A stretch of 64,000 bases of DNA, from NCBI GenBank assembly GCA_900553465.1, contig USDT01000009.1, positions 10,137-74,136 on the forward strand, written 5' to 3'. Below, piece after piece: positions 35,695 through 46,342 of this stretch. The position numbers were made by a program, and so were the translations under genes. Under the pieces are notes generated by a model, which was not told where the DNA came from, did not search any database, and saw nothing but the letters and a program-made list of their open reading frames with translations. Position 1 is the first letter of the stretch. Each line of letters opens with the position of its first letter. Origin of the DNA: an uncultured Prevotella sp. Lineage in GTDB: Bacteria > Bacteroidota > Bacteroidia > Bacteroidales > Bacteroidaceae.

Positions 35695-36154
35695 GAAAAG
35701 ACTGTTGTTTGTTTGTCTTGGCAATATATGCCGCAGTCCGGCGGCCGAGGGCGTGATGAAGGCGCTCGTGGAGAAGGCCGGACGCGAGGACGAGTTTTTC
35801 ATCGACTCTGCCGGAATAGGCGGATGGCACATCGGACAGTTGCCCGACAGCCGTATGCGCCGGCGCGGAGCAGTGCGTGGTTATAAGTTAGACAGTCGCG
35901 CACGTCAGCTTTCCACGGCCGATTTCAGCCGCTTCGACCTCATCCTTGTGATGGATAACGCCAACGTGCGTGCCGTCACTGCCATGGCTTCCACGCCAGA
36001 GGAGAAGGACAAAGTGAGGATGCTTGGCTCGTATATGACAGCCCATGCAGGCGTCAGCGAGATTCCCGATCCTTACTACGGCGACGATTCGGACTTCGAT
36101 TATGCCCTCGATCTGATAGAGGATGCTTGCGCCGGACTTCTGGCTGAGTTCTGA
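35681..36154 (+). CDS. Low-molecular-weight protein-tyrosine phosphatase
   Basis: A 157-residue phosphatase with the P-loop VCLGNICRSP (C-X5-R-S) at about 11-20 and the general-acid motif DPYYGDDSDF near 128. Such enzymes dephosphorylate tyrosine residues, often in control of capsule or exopolysaccharide export. Overlaps rmuC by 14 bp, so translationally coupled; terminated by a strong hairpin at 36197. Confidence 0.94.
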   Translation: MKKSKKRLLFVCLGNICRSPAAEGVMKALVEKAGREDEFFIDSAGIGGWHIGQLPDSRMRRRGAVRGYKLDSRARQLSTADFSRFDLILVMDNANVRAVTAMASTPEEKDKVRMLGSYMTAHAGVSEIPDPYYGDDSDFDYALDLIEDACAGLLAEF

Positions 36155-36196
36155 AGTGTCATGTCATATGCCGCTTGTAAGGTGGCTTTTATATAT

Positions 36197-36245
36197 TGTG
36201 CAACAGAATGATGTGTGTCTGATACCCATTCTGTTGCACATTTTT
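36197..36245 (+). terminator. Terminator after the phosphatase gene
   Basis: A perfect 14-bp inverted repeat (TGTGCAACAGAATG at 36197-36210 with its complement at 36227-36240) is followed by five T. Confidence 0.9.
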
Positions 36246-36305
36246 AACCCGAATCGGTCATTATAATTCAGTCGGTATTTTTGCTTTGTATAGAGCGTAT
36301 TTTCG

Positions 36306-36350
36306 TTGGATTTTTTGCAGGCATAGCGGGCTATGTCAAGAAAAATCCAA
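36306..36350. repeat. Orphan hairpin TTGGATTTTT / AAAAATCCAA
   Basis: Outer arms 36306-36315 and 36341-36350 enclose a second perfect stem CATAG / CTATG around a cggg loop. It follows the real terminator by 60 bp and lies about 180 bp before the thioredoxin-like gene. Role unknown: leader RNA structure, protein site, or remnant of a mobile repeat. Confidence 0.5.
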
Positions 36351-36531
36351 CAAAAAGTGGCCAATAGAAAACAAAAAGACGGCTGAAAGCATGAATGCAT
36401 AAAATATATAAAACATATGCGGTCTGATGACCGGTTTGGGTTTAATTTATGTTATATTTCTCCTGCCTTGTATATACGTGTGTTCTTTATTTCTTATATT
36501 TGAGAAAACTAACCGTATATATATTGCTTTT

Positions 36532-37770
36532 ATGACAAGACTGATGCTTTTTTTCATGGCCCTGCTCATATCGTGTGTGGCCGAATGTCGGGATTTCAAT
36601 ATAAAAGGAAGTGTCGGAAGCGTGGCCGACAGCATGAAGGTAGTAATTTGCTATGACATAGACGTTTCCGAGTATTACGGATTCAATAATATGGTTTTAA
36701 GTAAACAGCCGTTGGCAGAGGCGCTTGTCAAGGACGGAACGTTTGAGATTTCCGGACATGTTGACGGTCCTGCGCTTGCTTACATCATATTCTGTGATGC
36801 GCGTGCTGCTTCGTTTTTCAACGACAGAGATGCAAGATATGTCACTGTCATGCTCGACAATGCAGACATGAGTGTTGCTGTTGACGATGTGACACGTCTT
36901 CCGCGTGTGATGAATTATGACGAGCCGGAGGTGTCGCCTATGATGAGCGAGACCGCCGCAGTTGTCAGTGGCGGAACAGAACAGAATCGTTACAACGAAT
37001 GGCGCGACGCTGTGATGGCGGCAGAAGACAGACTGTGGCATACGGAAAGCCTGATCGGAGCAACCAATCATGTGATGAGCAACGATGCTGTGGAGCGTCC
37101 GCAGAGTGAGCTCGACAGTCTTAAGGTGATTGCTTCGGAGCAGAGAAAGACGGTGGAACGCATCAATGATGATTTCATAAACGCACATCCTGATTATGCC
37201 ATATCTCTCATATTGCAGTTGAAAAAGCTGAAGCGGCCTTATTGTTATACTAAGGATATGCTGGAATCCACGGCAGACAAGTTCGCGGGCAACGCCGATA
37301 CGTTGCGCTATAAAAGATTTCTTGCCGATATGCCACGCTATATGAAGTTTGTGAAAGGTCGCCGCTTTGCCGATCTTCGCATGGTTTCGACGGGTGGAGA
37401 AGAGGTTAATCTGGAGAGTGTGCTCAGCCGCGACAAGGTTAATATTGTGGATTTCTGGGCGTCATGGTGCGGACCGTGCAGGGCAGGAATGCCGATGTTG
37501 CGCGATATAAAAGACAAATATGAAGGCCGGGTAAACGTGATTGGGGTGTCACTGGATGACGATGGCGACAAATGGTTGAAGGCGTTGGACGACATGATGA
37601 CGTGGAAACAGTTTCGTGTAAGAACGGAAAACGCCGGACCGGTGGATTCGGAGTACGGTGTAGCTGACATACCGTCTTATTTCATAATATCTCCTACGGG
37701 TGAGGTGATTTATAAGAGTTCAAATATAATTGAGGTGGGCAGGAAGCTCGAAAGTCTTATGAACGACTGA
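36532..37770 (+). CDS. TlpA-like thioredoxin-fold protein with DUF4369-type N-terminus
   Basis: A 412-residue exported thiol-disulfide protein. The chosen ATG (36532) gives a signal peptide MTRLMLFFMALLISCVAEC, probably a lipoprotein or Sec signal; upstream codons would add an implausible leader. The N-terminal half (about 20-130) resembles the DUF4369 domain common before Bacteroidetes thioredoxins. The C-terminal half has the active site FWASWCGPCRAGMPML and the cis-Pro loop VADIPSYFII. It likely reduces or isomerises disulfides in the periplasm. Confidence 0.85.
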   Translation: MTRLMLFFMALLISCVAECRDFNIKGSVGSVADSMKVVICYDIDVSEYYGFNNMVLSKQPLAEALVKDGTFEISGHVDGPALAYIIFCDARAASFFNDRDARYVTVMLDNADMSVAVDDVTRLPRVMNYDEPEVSPMMSETAAVVSGGTEQNRYNEWRDAVMAAEDRLWHTESLIGATNHVMSNDAVERPQSELDSLKVIASEQRKTVERINDDFINAHPDYAISLILQLKKLKRPYCYTKDMLESTADKFAGNADTLRYKRFLADMPRYMKFVKGRRFADLRMVSTGGEEVNLESVLSRDKVNIVDFWASWCGPCRAGMPMLRDIKDKYEGRVNVIGVSLDDDGDKWLKALDDMMTWKQFRVRTENAGPVDSEYGVADIPSYFIISPTGEVIYKSSNIIEVGRKLESLMND

Positions 37771-37777
37771 AAACAAG

Positions 37778-37840
37778 GTTGCCGGAACAGTCTTTTGTGT
37801 GTTTTTCGATTATATGTCAAAGACTGTTCCGGCTTGTTTT
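37778..37840 (+). terminator. Terminator after the thioredoxin-like gene
   Basis: A perfect 15-bp inverted repeat (GCCGGAACAGTCTTT at 37781-37795 with 37819-37833) followed by TTGTTTT. Confidence 0.85.
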
Positions 37841-37967
37841 ATGTATTTTTATGAGCTTTTATTTTTATTTTTGCATAAAAATACAACATTTTTATCGATA
37901 TGGGTTGTTAATAGTTTCAATTTGCTAAGTATATTAATGAAAATGCTACATTTATGAATTTTTTTTG

Positions 37968-37975
37968 TATTTTTG
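37968..37975 (+). promoter_or_regulatory. Promoter -7 box of the TCA gene block
   Basis: TATTTTTG fits TAnnTTTG and lies 23 bp before the aconitase ATG at 37999, which also argues against the longer upstream start. Confidence 0.65.
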
Positions 37976-37998
37976 CATCCGATCAAAAGCAAGATAAG

Positions 37999-40260
37999 AT
38001 GATACTGGATTACGAAATGCTGAAGAGCTTCTATTCTTCATATAATAATAAGGTAGAAAAGGTAAAAGGATTGTTAGGCAGGCCGCTTACTTATGCGGAG
38101 AAAGTGCTTTACGCTCATTTGTATGATGAGAATGGGTTGAAAGCTTATAAGCGCGGAACAGACTACGTGGATTTCCGTCCCGATCGTGTGGCTATGCAGG
38201 ATGCGACGGCGCAGATGGCGCTGCTGCAGTTCATGAATGCCGGAAAAGACCGCGTGGCTGTGCCTGCTTCGGTGCATTGTGACCATCTGATAAAAGCCGA
38301 CGTCGGTGCAGACAAGGACCTGCCGGCGGCTATGACGACAAACAAGGAGGTTTATGACTTCCTGCGTTCTGTATCGGCCAAGTATCACATAGGCTTCTGG
38401 GGACCGGGCGCAGGTATCATACATCAGGTGGTGCTCGAGAATTATGCTTTCCCCGGAGGAATGATGGTAGGCACCGACTCGCACACGCCCAATGCCGGAG
38501 GACTCGGTATGGTGGCTGTCGGTGTGGGCGGCGCGGATGCTGTGGACGTGCTTACGGGCCAGCCGTGGGAACTGAAGATGCCGACGCTCATCGGCGTACG
38601 GCTGAGTGGTAAACTGTCGGGCTGGGCATCGCCGAAGGATGTCATACTGCAGATTCTCGGCATGCTGACCGTCAAGGGCGGTACGAACGCCATACTGGAA
38701 TATTTCGGTGACGGTCTCGAGTCGATGTCGGCAACGGGCAAAGCCACTATCTGTAACATGGGAGCCGAGCTCGGTGCGACTTGCTCCATATTCCCGTTCG
38801 ACGACAACGGAGCCGAATATCTGTGCCGTACAGGTCGTGAGGAGATAGCCGCAATGGCTCGTACATGTAGTGGTAACCTGCGTGCCGATGACGAAGTGTA
38901 TGCAAATCCGGAAGCATACTACGATAAAGTGATTGACATTGACCTCAGTAAGGTGGAACCGCATCTCAATGGTCCGTTCACACCGGATGCCGCCACGCCC
39001 CTCTCTCAGATGAAGTCTAAGGTGGAGGAATGTGGATTTCCGCCGGCTGTAGAGATGGGACTGATAGGCTCATGCACCAATTCCTCATATCAGGACCTGT
39101 GCCGTGCGGCTTCGGTTGCGCGTCAGGCTTACGAGAAGAATATCCCTGTGAAAGGACAGATAATAATAAATCCGGGTTCGGAACAGATACGCCGCACTGC
39201 CGAAAGAGACGGAATACTGGAAGATTTCAGACGCATCGGAGCGGTGATAATGACCAATGCGTGCGGTCCTTGCATCGGACAGTGGAAACGACATACGGAC
39301 GACAACGAACGTAAAAACTCGATTGTGACCTCGTTCAACCGCAACTTCAGACGCCGCGCCGACGGAAATCCGAACACATACGCATTCATCGGCAGTCCGG
39401 AACTGACCATGGCGCTTGCTGTAGCGGGCCGTCTTGACTTCAATCCTGCCACGGACGCGCTGACTGACGTTTCTGGACAGAGCGTGATGCTCGACCCGCC
39501 GCAGGGCAATGTGTTCCCGCCTCAAGGATTTGACGCTACGGACGACGGATTCATTGCGCCTCCGGCAGACGGCAGCGACGTGCAGGTCGTAATCTCGTCC
39601 GACTCAGACCGTCTGCAGAAACTGGCTCCGTTCGGAGCGTGGGACGGCAAGGATCTGTGTGATATGCCCTTATTAATAAAGGTGAAAGGCAAATGTACCA
39701 CCGACCATATATCAATGGCAGGTCCGTGGCTGAAGTATCGCGGACATCTACAGAATATATCCGACAATCTGCTTATGGGTGCTGTGAATGCCTTCAACGA
39801 CGAGAGCAACTGCGTGAAGTGTCTTACAGACGGCAAAGAAATGGCTGTTTCTGCTGCCGCCAAAGCCTATAAGGCGGCCGGACTGTCGTCAATCGTCGTG
39901 GCAGAAGACAACTACGGAGAGGGCAGTTCGCGCGAACATGCTGCCATGGAGCCGCGCTATCTCAACGTACGTGTGGTATTGGCTAAGAGCTTCGCACGCA
40001 TTCATGAGACCAATCTGAAGAAACAAGGCATGCTCGCCCTGACCTTCAAGGATAAGGCTGACTATGACAAGGTACGCGAGGATGACCGCATTTCGGTGAC
40101 GGGACTCGACACGTTCGCACCCGGAAAGCCGCTTGTGGTGGTGCTTCGTCATGCTGATGGTACAACGGAAAGCTTCGAAGTGTGTCATTCTTACAACTCT
40201 ACTCAGATTGAATGGTTCCGTGCCGGTAGCGCACTCAACTATGTAGGGCTTCATAAATAA
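37999..40260 (+). CDS. Aconitate hydratase
   Basis: A 753-residue [4Fe-4S] enzyme interconverting citrate and isocitrate. Cluster cysteines are Cys359 (GSCTNSS) and Cys422/Cys425 (ACGPCIGQW). The swivel domain carries [17 protein letters not shown]. It resembles mitochondrial-type aconitase in length and motifs. First gene of the block that makes 2-oxoglutarate from oxaloacetate and acetyl-CoA for glutamate synthesis. The ATG at 37999 follows the promoter; the longer frame starts inside it. Confidence 0.96.
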   Translation: MILDYEMLKSFYSSYNNKVEKVKGLLGRPLTYAEKVLYAHLYDENGLKAYKRGTDYVDFRPDRVAMQDATAQMALLQFMNAGKDRVAVPASVHCDHLIKADVGADKDLPAAMTTNKEVYDFLRSVSAKYHIGFWGPGAGIIHQVVLENYAFPGGMMVGTDSHTPNAGGLGMVAVGVGGADAVDVLTGQPWELKMPTLIGVRLSGKLSGWASPKDVILQILGMLTVKGGTNAILEYFGDGLESMSATGKATICNMGAELGATCSIFPFDDNGAEYLCRTGREEIAAMARTCSGNLRADDEVYANPEAYYDKVIDIDLSKVEPHLNGPFTPDAATPLSQMKSKVEECGFPPAVEMGLIGSCTNSSYQDLCRAASVARQAYEKNIPVKGQIIINPGSEQIRRTAERDGILEDFRRIGAVIMTNACGPCIGQWKRHTDDNERKNSIVTSFNRNFRRRADGNPNTYAFIGSPELTMALAVAGRLDFNPATDALTDVSGQSVMLDPPQGNVFPPQGFDATDDGFIAPPADGSDVQVVISSDSDRLQKLAPFGAWDGKDLCDMPLLIKVKGKCTTDHISMAGPWLKYRGHLQNISDNLLMGAVNAFNDESNCVKCLTDGKEMAVSAAAKAYKAAGLSSIVVAEDNYGEGSSREHAAMEPRYLNVRVVLAKSFARIHETNLKKQGMLALTFKDKADYDKVREDDRISVTGLDTFAPGKPLVVVLRHADGTTESFEVCHSYNSTQIEWFRAGSALNYVGLHK

Positions 40261-40349
40261 GCCGCTGTAGTAAAGCATAGTGCTGCTTGCGGAAAAGCGC
40301 TTATCTGATTATCATTAACTGAAGGAAACTCCAAAACAACGAAATAATA

Positions 40350-41528
40350 ATGAAAATAGAAATGAAAAACGGCCGTCTGGCCGTGCCAGATATGCCGACC
40401 ATTCCCTTTATCGAGGGCGATGGTGTGGGCAGCGAGGTGTCGCCCGTGTGTCGGGAGGTCGTGGATGCGGCCGTGAGAAAGGCTTACGACGGAAAGCGGA
40501 AGATAGAGTGGATGGAGGTGCTTGCCGGTGGTAAGGCCAACGAACAGACCGGTGAGTGGTTGCCGAAAGCCACGCTCGACGCTTTTGCCGAATATCTTGT
40601 AGGAATAAAAGGTCCGCTGATGACGCCCGTGGGAGGTGGTATGCGTTCGCTGAATGTGGCTTTGCGACAGACGCTCGACCTTTATGTATGCCAGCGTCCG
40701 GTGCGTTATTTCCGCGGCATTGAGTCGCCGGTGAAGCATCCTGAGGACGTGGATATGTGCATATTCCGCGAGAACACCGAAGACATATACGCCGGAATAG
40801 AGTGGGAGGCCGGTTCGCCCGAGGCGGAGAAGTTCTATAAATTCATTTCGGAAGAAATGGGAGTGGGCAAGGTAAGGTTCCCCGCCACTTCAGCCTACGG
40901 TGTGAAGCCCGTGTCGCGTGAAGGCAGCGAACGGCTCATACGCAGCGCCATTGAATATGCGCTGACACACAACCGCAAGACGGTGACGCTCGTACACAAG
41001 GGCAACATAATGAAATTCACCGAAGGCGGATTCAAGAAGTGGGGCTACGAACTGGCCGAACGCGAATACGGAGAAGAACTTCGCAGCGGACGGCTTGTCA
41101 TAAATGACTGTATCTGTGACGCATTCCTGCAGAACGCTCTGCTGCGTCCGCGCGACTACAGCGTCATTGCCACGATGAATCTCAACGGCGATTATGTGTC
41201 TGACATGCTTGCCGCACAGGTGGGAGGCATAGGTATTGCGCCCGGTGCAAACATCAACTATAAGAGCGGACACGCCATCTTTGAAGCTACACACGGCATT
41301 GCGCCCGACATTGCGGGCAAAGATCTGGTGAATCCGTGTTCCATCATCCTCTCGGCAGTAATGATGCTCGAGTATATTGGATGGAACGAAGCGGCCGGTC
41401 TGATAACCTCGGCCATGGAACGCCTGTTTGCTGAAGGATATGCAACAACCGACCTTGCACGGTTCATGCCCGACGGAAAACCGCTCGGAACAAAGGCATT
41501 CGGCAGCATGCTTGCCTCCGGTCTGTGA
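40350..41528 (+). CDS. icd: Isocitrate dehydrogenase (NADP-type, IcdA-like)
   Basis: A 392-residue enzyme converting isocitrate to 2-oxoglutarate and CO2. Motifs: [13 protein letters not shown] near the start, [20 protein letters not shown], the [13 protein letters not shown] substrate loop, [18 protein letters not shown], the metal-binding segment ending [14 protein letters not shown], and GTAPDI-like [13 protein letters not shown]. Position 90 bp after aconitase and 69 bp before citrate synthase supports the pathway. Confidence 0.95.
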   Translation: MKIEMKNGRLAVPDMPTIPFIEGDGVGSEVSPVCREVVDAAVRKAYDGKRKIEWMEVLAGGKANEQTGEWLPKATLDAFAEYLVGIKGPLMTPVGGGMRSLNVALRQTLDLYVCQRPVRYFRGIESPVKHPEDVDMCIFRENTEDIYAGIEWEAGSPEAEKFYKFISEEMGVGKVRFPATSAYGVKPVSREGSERLIRSAIEYALTHNRKTVTLVHKGNIMKFTEGGFKKWGYELAEREYGEELRSGRLVINDCICDAFLQNALLRPRDYSVIATMNLNGDYVSDMLAAQVGGIGIAPGANINYKSGHAIFEATHGIAPDIAGKDLVNPCSIILSAVMMLEYIGWNEAAGLITSAMERLFAEGYATTDLARFMPDGKPLGTKAFGSMLASGL

Positions 41529-41597
41529 CCACACAATGATTTTACCGGACGGCCTACGGTGCCGGACGGCAGTTTAAAACAAACAAAACTTAAAGTT

Positions 41598-42944
41598 ATG
41601 AAAAAGGAATATCTGATATACAAGCTGTCTGACGAGGTGAAGAACTCGTGCAAGATAGCCAACGAACTGTTCCCGAAATACGGAGTAAAACGCGGTCTGA
41701 GAAACGAGGACGGAAGCGGCGTGCTCGTGGGTCTGACAAAAATAGGAAACGTAGTGGGTTACGACCGCGACGAGAAAGGTCATCTTGTGCCGACTGCAGG
41801 CAAACTGTATTACCGCGGTTACGAGCTCGACGACCTCGTATCTCCCATACTTGCCGAGAAGCGCCTCGGCTTCGAAGAGATAGCTTTCCTGCTTCTCTCG
41901 GGCAATCTTCCCGACCGTGAGGAACTCTCAGCGTTCAGAGAGCTTATCAATGACAATATGGCTCTGGACCATAAATCGATAGTCCACATCATCGACCTTG
42001 AGGGTTCAAACATCATGAATATCCTTGCACGTACGGTGCTTGAGATGTATACGTTCGACCCGAATCCCGACGATCTGTCGCGCGACAACCTCATGCGCCA
42101 GGCGGTGGAGCTCACAGCCAAGTTCCCAACGATAGTGGCCTACGCCTACAACAGCTACCGCCACACAGTGCGTGGACGTTCGCTGCACATACATCATCCG
42201 CGTGAGAATCTCTCAATAGCCGAAAACTTCCTTTACATGCTGAAGCAGAACGACTATACCGAGCTCGATGCTCGCATGCTCGACATGCTTCTCATCATTC
42301 AGGCGGAGCACGGTGGAGGTAACAACTCGACGTTCACGGTGAGAGTGACATCCTCGAGCCGCACCGATACTTATTCGAGTATTGCAGCCGGAATAGGCTC
42401 TCTGAAGGGACCGTTGCACGGTGGCGCCAACATCAGGGCCATCAATATGTTCCATCATCTGAAGGATAACATCAGCGACTGGACCGACATCGACGAGATA
42501 GACACTTATCTTAACCGCATTCTGGACGGCGACGCCTACGACGGAAGCGGCCTTATCTACGGCATCGGTCACGCCGTTTATACGGTGAGCGATCCGCGTG
42601 CCGTAGAGTTGAAGAAGCTTGCCGGCGAACTGGCTAAGGAGAAAGGCCGCGAGGCAGAGTACGATTTCCTGCGTCTGCTCGAGCAGGAGAGCATCAAGTG
42701 TGTGTCTGCACGACGCAACACCAAGAAACCTCTCTGCGCCAATGTGGATTTCTATTCTGGTTTCATATACGAGATGATAGGTCTTCCGCAGGAGATTTAC
42801 ACTCCGATATTCGCCATGTCGCGTATCGTGGGATGGATGGCCCACCGCATAGAGGAACTCAACTTCGAGGGACGCCGCATCATCCGTCCGGCCTACAAGA
42901 ACATACTGGAGGAAAGAGAGTACGTGCCTCTGGCCGAGCGCTGA
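41598..42944 (+). CDS. gltA: Citrate synthase
   Basis: A 448-residue citrate synthase joining acetyl-CoA and oxaloacetate. Conserved pieces: EHGGGNNSTFTVRVTSSSRTD with the catalytic His, GPLHGGANIRA, YGIGHAVYTVSDPRA, and the substrate Arg region VDFYSGFIYEMIGLP. The ATG at 41598 is chosen over a GTG 13 codons upstream because MKKEYLIYKL fits the family start. Last gene of the TCA block. Confidence 0.95.
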   Translation: MKKEYLIYKLSDEVKNSCKIANELFPKYGVKRGLRNEDGSGVLVGLTKIGNVVGYDRDEKGHLVPTAGKLYYRGYELDDLVSPILAEKRLGFEEIAFLLLSGNLPDREELSAFRELINDNMALDHKSIVHIIDLEGSNIMNILARTVLEMYTFDPNPDDLSRDNLMRQAVELTAKFPTIVAYAYNSYRHTVRGRSLHIHHPRENLSIAENFLYMLKQNDYTELDARMLDMLLIIQAEHGGGNNSTFTVRVTSSSRTDTYSSIAAGIGSLKGPLHGGANIRAINMFHHLKDNISDWTDIDEIDTYLNRILDGDAYDGSGLIYGIGHAVYTVSDPRAVELKKLAGELAKEKGREAEYDFLRLLEQESIKCVSARRNTKKPLCANVDFYSGFIYEMIGLPQEIYTPIFAMSRIVGWMAHRIEELNFEGRRIIRPAYKNILEEREYVPLAER

Positions 42945-43185
42945 TGGCGTGTGCTACTGACTGCCGTGCGGCTGACTAGACAGAGACATATTGCTGACGG
43001 CATGCAGTTGGGCGCATACGGATGAGGCTGACGGGTATGCATGACTGGATAAATATGCATTACTGAAAGTAAAAGAGATTTACAATAGAAAATCTGAAAA
43101 TAGAAACTGTAAAGCGTAAGACAGTCACTGAAAGGACGCCTTCGGTGTTATCAGAATGTAGCTTCTGGTTTATAAAAAGCTGAAA

Positions 43186-43219
43186 ACGGCTCTTCAACAT
43201 TGTTGGAGGGCCGTTTTTG
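43186..43219 (+). terminator. Terminator before array D
   Basis: ACGGCTCTTCAAC (43186-43198) pairs completely (with wobbles) with 43202-43214, followed by a run of T. It probably ends gltA transcription 240 bp after the stop, and directly abuts array D. Confidence 0.75.
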
Positions 43220-43226
43220 TTGTGCA

Positions 43227-43337
43227 GAATGGTGCATTTCGTTGTGTGAAACGGGCCATTCCGGTGCATGAAACGGGCTTTATGATGTGGTGATAAGGGC
43301 TTTCCCGTCATGTCGAATGGACGTTTCTGCAGAGCTG
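43227..43337. repeat. 22-bp repeat array D (4-5 units)
   Basis: Units start at 43227, 43249, 43271 and 43293, with a fifth, one base out of phase, at 43316. The second and third both begin AAACGGGC. No hairpin module of the 47-kb type is attached. Confidence 0.8.
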
Positions 43338-43484
43338 CGAAGGTTTTGTAGGCAGCGGAATGATGGATAGCAAAGTGTTGGACTGTATTTCCTTTTTTCT
43401 CGCTTTTTATGGAACTGAATGACATAAATGTAAATATTTTGCCGTATTTATTGTCAAAAAGTGATATTGTATGCTTTATTTTTG

Positions 43485-43492
43485 TATTTTTG
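43485..43492 (+). promoter_or_regulatory. Promoter -7 box of the large secreted protein gene
   Basis: TATTTTTG fits TAnnTTTG; the transcript would have a long leader of about 187 nt. Confidence 0.6.
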
Positions 43493-43501
43493 CAAACGAA
43501 A

Positions 43502-43623
43502 GTGTGAAGCGTCACACATAGCCTATGATTACTTTGTGACAGTCGGTAAATGATACAACGGACGTTGTATGCATGCATGATGATATAGGGCTGACTGTCC
43601 GGACTGGACTTACTGTTGTCCGG
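43502..43623 (+). promoter_or_regulatory. Multi-hairpin 5' leader
   Basis: Within the predicted leader: GTGTGA/TCACAC (43502-43517), CATAG/CTATG (43517-43527), ATACAACG/CGTTGTAT (43553-43570) and CCGGAC/GTCCGG (43599-43623). Four close inverted repeats suggest a structured RNA or clustered protein sites. No riboswitch class is recognised. Confidence 0.45.
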
Positions 43624-43685
43624 TAAGCCGTCGAGATGAAACGGGAGATGAATGTACATTAACATTATACAAAATCAAATCTGTT

Positions 43686-46100
43686 ATGAAAAATTCTACT
43701 TTTAAAACGAACGCACTTCTTCTGGTGCTGTCGATGTCGGTTCTTTCGACTACCGCTCAGGTGAAACTGAAGCCGGTGGGAATGGCCGCCACAGAACTTC
43801 GTGCAAATGCTGACAAAGAGGAAACAGTCTTGCTCGATGAGGACTTTTCTTTGTTTACGGCCGGAACAGAGGATGAACCGGACAACAAGAACGTGTCCGA
43901 CAACTTCACCGGAGAGATTCCGTCTTACTACACCAAGGCTCCCGGATGGCAAGGTGCAGCCATAAGACAGGCCGGTGGTGTGTGCGCTATGGTGTTGGGT
44001 AACTTTTCGACGTCTGACGGTGGCGTGGAAACTCTGCCCGGATATCTCATTACGCCGAAAGGCAACTATGCCGGCGATCTCACTGTGACTTTCCGTGCGC
44101 GTCTGCTCGGCAACGAAACGGAGTCTGACAAGATGACCGTTGCGCTGATACATTCAGAGAAGGGCACACTGGAAAACTCACAGCTCGTTATCGGAAAGAC
44201 GTGGGAGGAATACAGCGTGACATTCAGCAAGGGTGAGTTCCGTTCGTGCGCGCTGGAGTTCTCCATGTATTCTGCTGCCGTTCTTCTGGACGACATCAAG
44301 GTGGTGAGCAAGCAGACATCAATCATTCCGCCTGTACCCGCCGGAGCTACAGACTTCAATGCCGACGGATTCACAGCCAACTGGTATCCTACCAAGGAAG
44401 CCGAGAGCTATCTGCTCAGCCTTTATGAGATGAATATGGACAAGGCCACGACTTCCGAATCGTTCGACGGTATAAACTCTACAGCCGACGGTATGGTGGA
44501 CAGCAGCAACCCCAACTACCCTGAAGGATGGCAGATCGTGCTGGCGCAGGGCGACGGCATACAGCTCAGCAACGTCGGATATGAAGGCTCGCAGGCTCTT
44601 GTCATGGGCGAGACAAACGACTGGTTGCAGACACCTTACATCGACGGAAAACTTGTTGACTTCAAGTTCTACGCTCGAAACATATCTGGTAATCCGGTTA
44701 ATGCAAGCACCATAAAGGTGAACGTGATGCTCGATAATGACGAGTGGTATGAACTCGGACGCATCGATATAGAGCGTATATCAACTCAGGGTGAGTTCAT
44801 CTCTGTTGCCAACAGTCTGGAGGACAACATCCACCGTGTGGCTATCGTGTTCGAAAAGCATGCAAACGACACAGATAAAGATCCGATGGTTGCCATCGAC
44901 CAGATATCGTATATGGTGCAGCCGGAGACAGTTCCTGTATTCGTGGACAAGGAACTGACCGACACATTCTACGTGGCTAAGGGACTTGATGCGGCAAAAG
45001 ACTATTGCTATACGGTGAAGGCAAAGAACACTGAATTCACTTCGGCTGTGTCAGACGCCGTTCCTGCTCTCGGACTGGCAGTGCCTGTGCTGAGTGTTGC
45101 CGACGGAGTGAGCGACAATCAGTATACTGCCCGCTGGCAGGCTGTGCCGAAAGCTGACGGCTATTATGTGCGCAACTTCAGGGTTTATACAGTGGACGAA
45201 CCGGAAGAGACGGTCGTTCTGCACGAGGATTTTGCTAAGGCGACACAGGGAACTCAGGACATGCCGTATAACGATGTCATGTCTATGTTCGGTCCGAAAT
45301 CGCTCGATGCTTATACAACACTTCCCGGATGGCTGGGCCAGAACTATGTCACTATCCCCGGAATGCTTGGTGGCAACTCCGGTGCAGGCAGCTTCAGCAA
45401 GGCCGGAACAGTTCAGACTCCGGCTTTAAAACTCGATGGCAACGGAGGAAAGTTCAAGGTTGAAGTGACCATGTGTGGCGGTCTTGGCACAGAGGAGGAC
45501 TCACTTGTCATCCAGGCAGGCTCAAAGGTATACAAGCGTCTGTACTTCTCCGGCGAATATGAGCCCACAACTCTCACTGCCGAATTCGACTGTGGTGAGG
45601 CAGACATGCCGCTGTTGATTTATACATACAAAGGCTCTATGTTCTTCATCGACGACATAAAGGTAAGCCAAGAGCTTGCTTCCGGTTCTCAGATCATCAC
45701 AGAGGAGGCCAACGGTTTTGCTTGGGGCAACCAGAATACAGCCTATACCTTCAGCAATCTGGAGCAGGGCGAGCACGAGAACTTCGGCTATCGTGTATAT
45801 GCTTACCGTCTGTTCTGCGGTCAGGAGGTTTACTCTCCGTCGGGCGAGATGGCTCTCGTAGATCTCAACGGAACCACCGACGGCATAGACATGGCGCAGG
45901 GCGTTAAGGGTATATTCGCTGTAGGACGCAATGTGCACGTGGTTCTTGACCAGCCGCAGGCTGTTGAGGTGTACGACGTGAGCGGCCGCAAGTGTGTTGA
46001 TGCAGCCGGAACAGCCGGTACGAATGTTTACGTACTTGGACGTCCTGGTGTATATGTTGTGAAGTCAGGAGGTATGATCAAGAAGATTGTTATCCGCTGA
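43686..46100 (+). CDS. Large secreted surface protein with choice-of-anchor-like domains and sorting tail
   Basis: An 804-residue protein. Signal peptide (about 1-24, ending TTAQ); two related modules beginning DEDFSLFTAGTED (about 51) and HEDFAKATQGTQD (about 515), each followed by PGW and an LDD/IDDIKV end, as in choice-of-anchor J-like domains; fibronectin type III-like stretches (ADGFTANWYPTKEAESY and NQYTARWQAVPKADGYY). The end GVYVVKSGGMIKKIVIR resembles a type IX sorting domain. Probably displayed on or released from the cell surface; ligand unknown. Confidence 0.78.
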   Translation: MKNSTFKTNALLLVLSMSVLSTTAQVKLKPVGMAATELRANADKEETVLLDEDFSLFTAGTEDEPDNKNVSDNFTGEIPSYYTKAPGWQGAAIRQAGGVCAMVLGNFSTSDGGVETLPGYLITPKGNYAGDLTVTFRARLLGNETESDKMTVALIHSEKGTLENSQLVIGKTWEEYSVTFSKGEFRSCALEFSMYSAAVLLDDIKVVSKQTSIIPPVPAGATDFNADGFTANWYPTKEAESYLLSLYEMNMDKATTSESFDGINSTADGMVDSSNPNYPEGWQIVLAQGDGIQLSNVGYEGSQALVMGETNDWLQTPYIDGKLVDFKFYARNISGNPVNASTIKVNVMLDNDEWYELGRIDIERISTQGEFISVANSLEDNIHRVAIVFEKHANDTDKDPMVAIDQISYMVQPETVPVFVDKELTDTFYVAKGLDAAKDYCYTVKAKNTEFTSAVSDAVPALGLAVPVLSVADGVSDNQYTARWQAVPKADGYYVRNFRVYTVDEPEETVVLHEDFAKATQGTQDMPYNDVMSMFGPKSLDAYTTLPGWLGQNYVTIPGMLGGNSGAGSFSKAGTVQTPALKLDGNGGKFKVEVTMCGGLGTEEDSLVIQAGSKVYKRLYFSGEYEPTTLTAEFDCGEADMPLLIYTYKGSMFFIDDIKVSQELASGSQIITEEANGFAWGNQNTAYTFSNLEQGEHENFGYRVYAYRLFCGQEVYSPSGEMALVDLNGTTDGIDMAQGVKGIFAVGRNVHVVLDQPQAVEVYDVSGRKCVDAAGTAGTNVYVLGRPGVYVVKSGGMIKKIVIR

Positions 46101-46125
46101 TAGCGGTTCTGACGATATAGTCGGG

Positions 46126-46167
46126 CCGGCTGCGTAGGGCTTCCATGCTTTCCGCAGCCGGCTTTTC
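46126..46167 (+). terminator. Terminator after the large secreted protein gene
   Basis: GCCGGCTGCG (46126-46135) pairs with CGCAGCCGGC (46154-46163), then TTTT; 26 bp past the stop. Confidence 0.85.
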
Positions 46168-46312
46168 CGTTTCTTGTCCTATAGCTTGTGCAGATATGTT
46201 TTTTTCGTGTTGAGAATGGTGAAAAGTGGATATTTGGTCTTGTAATTGGATGATTTGTGTTAAAATAAGTAAAATATATAGGCGTTTGTTTGGCGGTTTG
46301 AGCAAATGTTCT

Positions 46313-46320
46313 TATCTTTG
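46313..46320 (+). promoter_or_regulatory. Promoter -7 box of tRNA-Val
   Basis: TATCTTTG fits TAnnTTTG, 22 bp before the tRNA. Confidence 0.65.
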
Positions 46321-46342
46321 CACCGCTTTTAAGATAAGCGAC

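Larger units (their letters stand above)
42945..43685. other. Intergenic region with array D and a structured leader
   Basis: The 741-bp gap contains a terminator (43186-43219), 22-bp repeat array D, then the promoter (43485-43492) and a 187-nt leader of the large secreted protein gene. No gene is supported. Confidence 0.7.
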
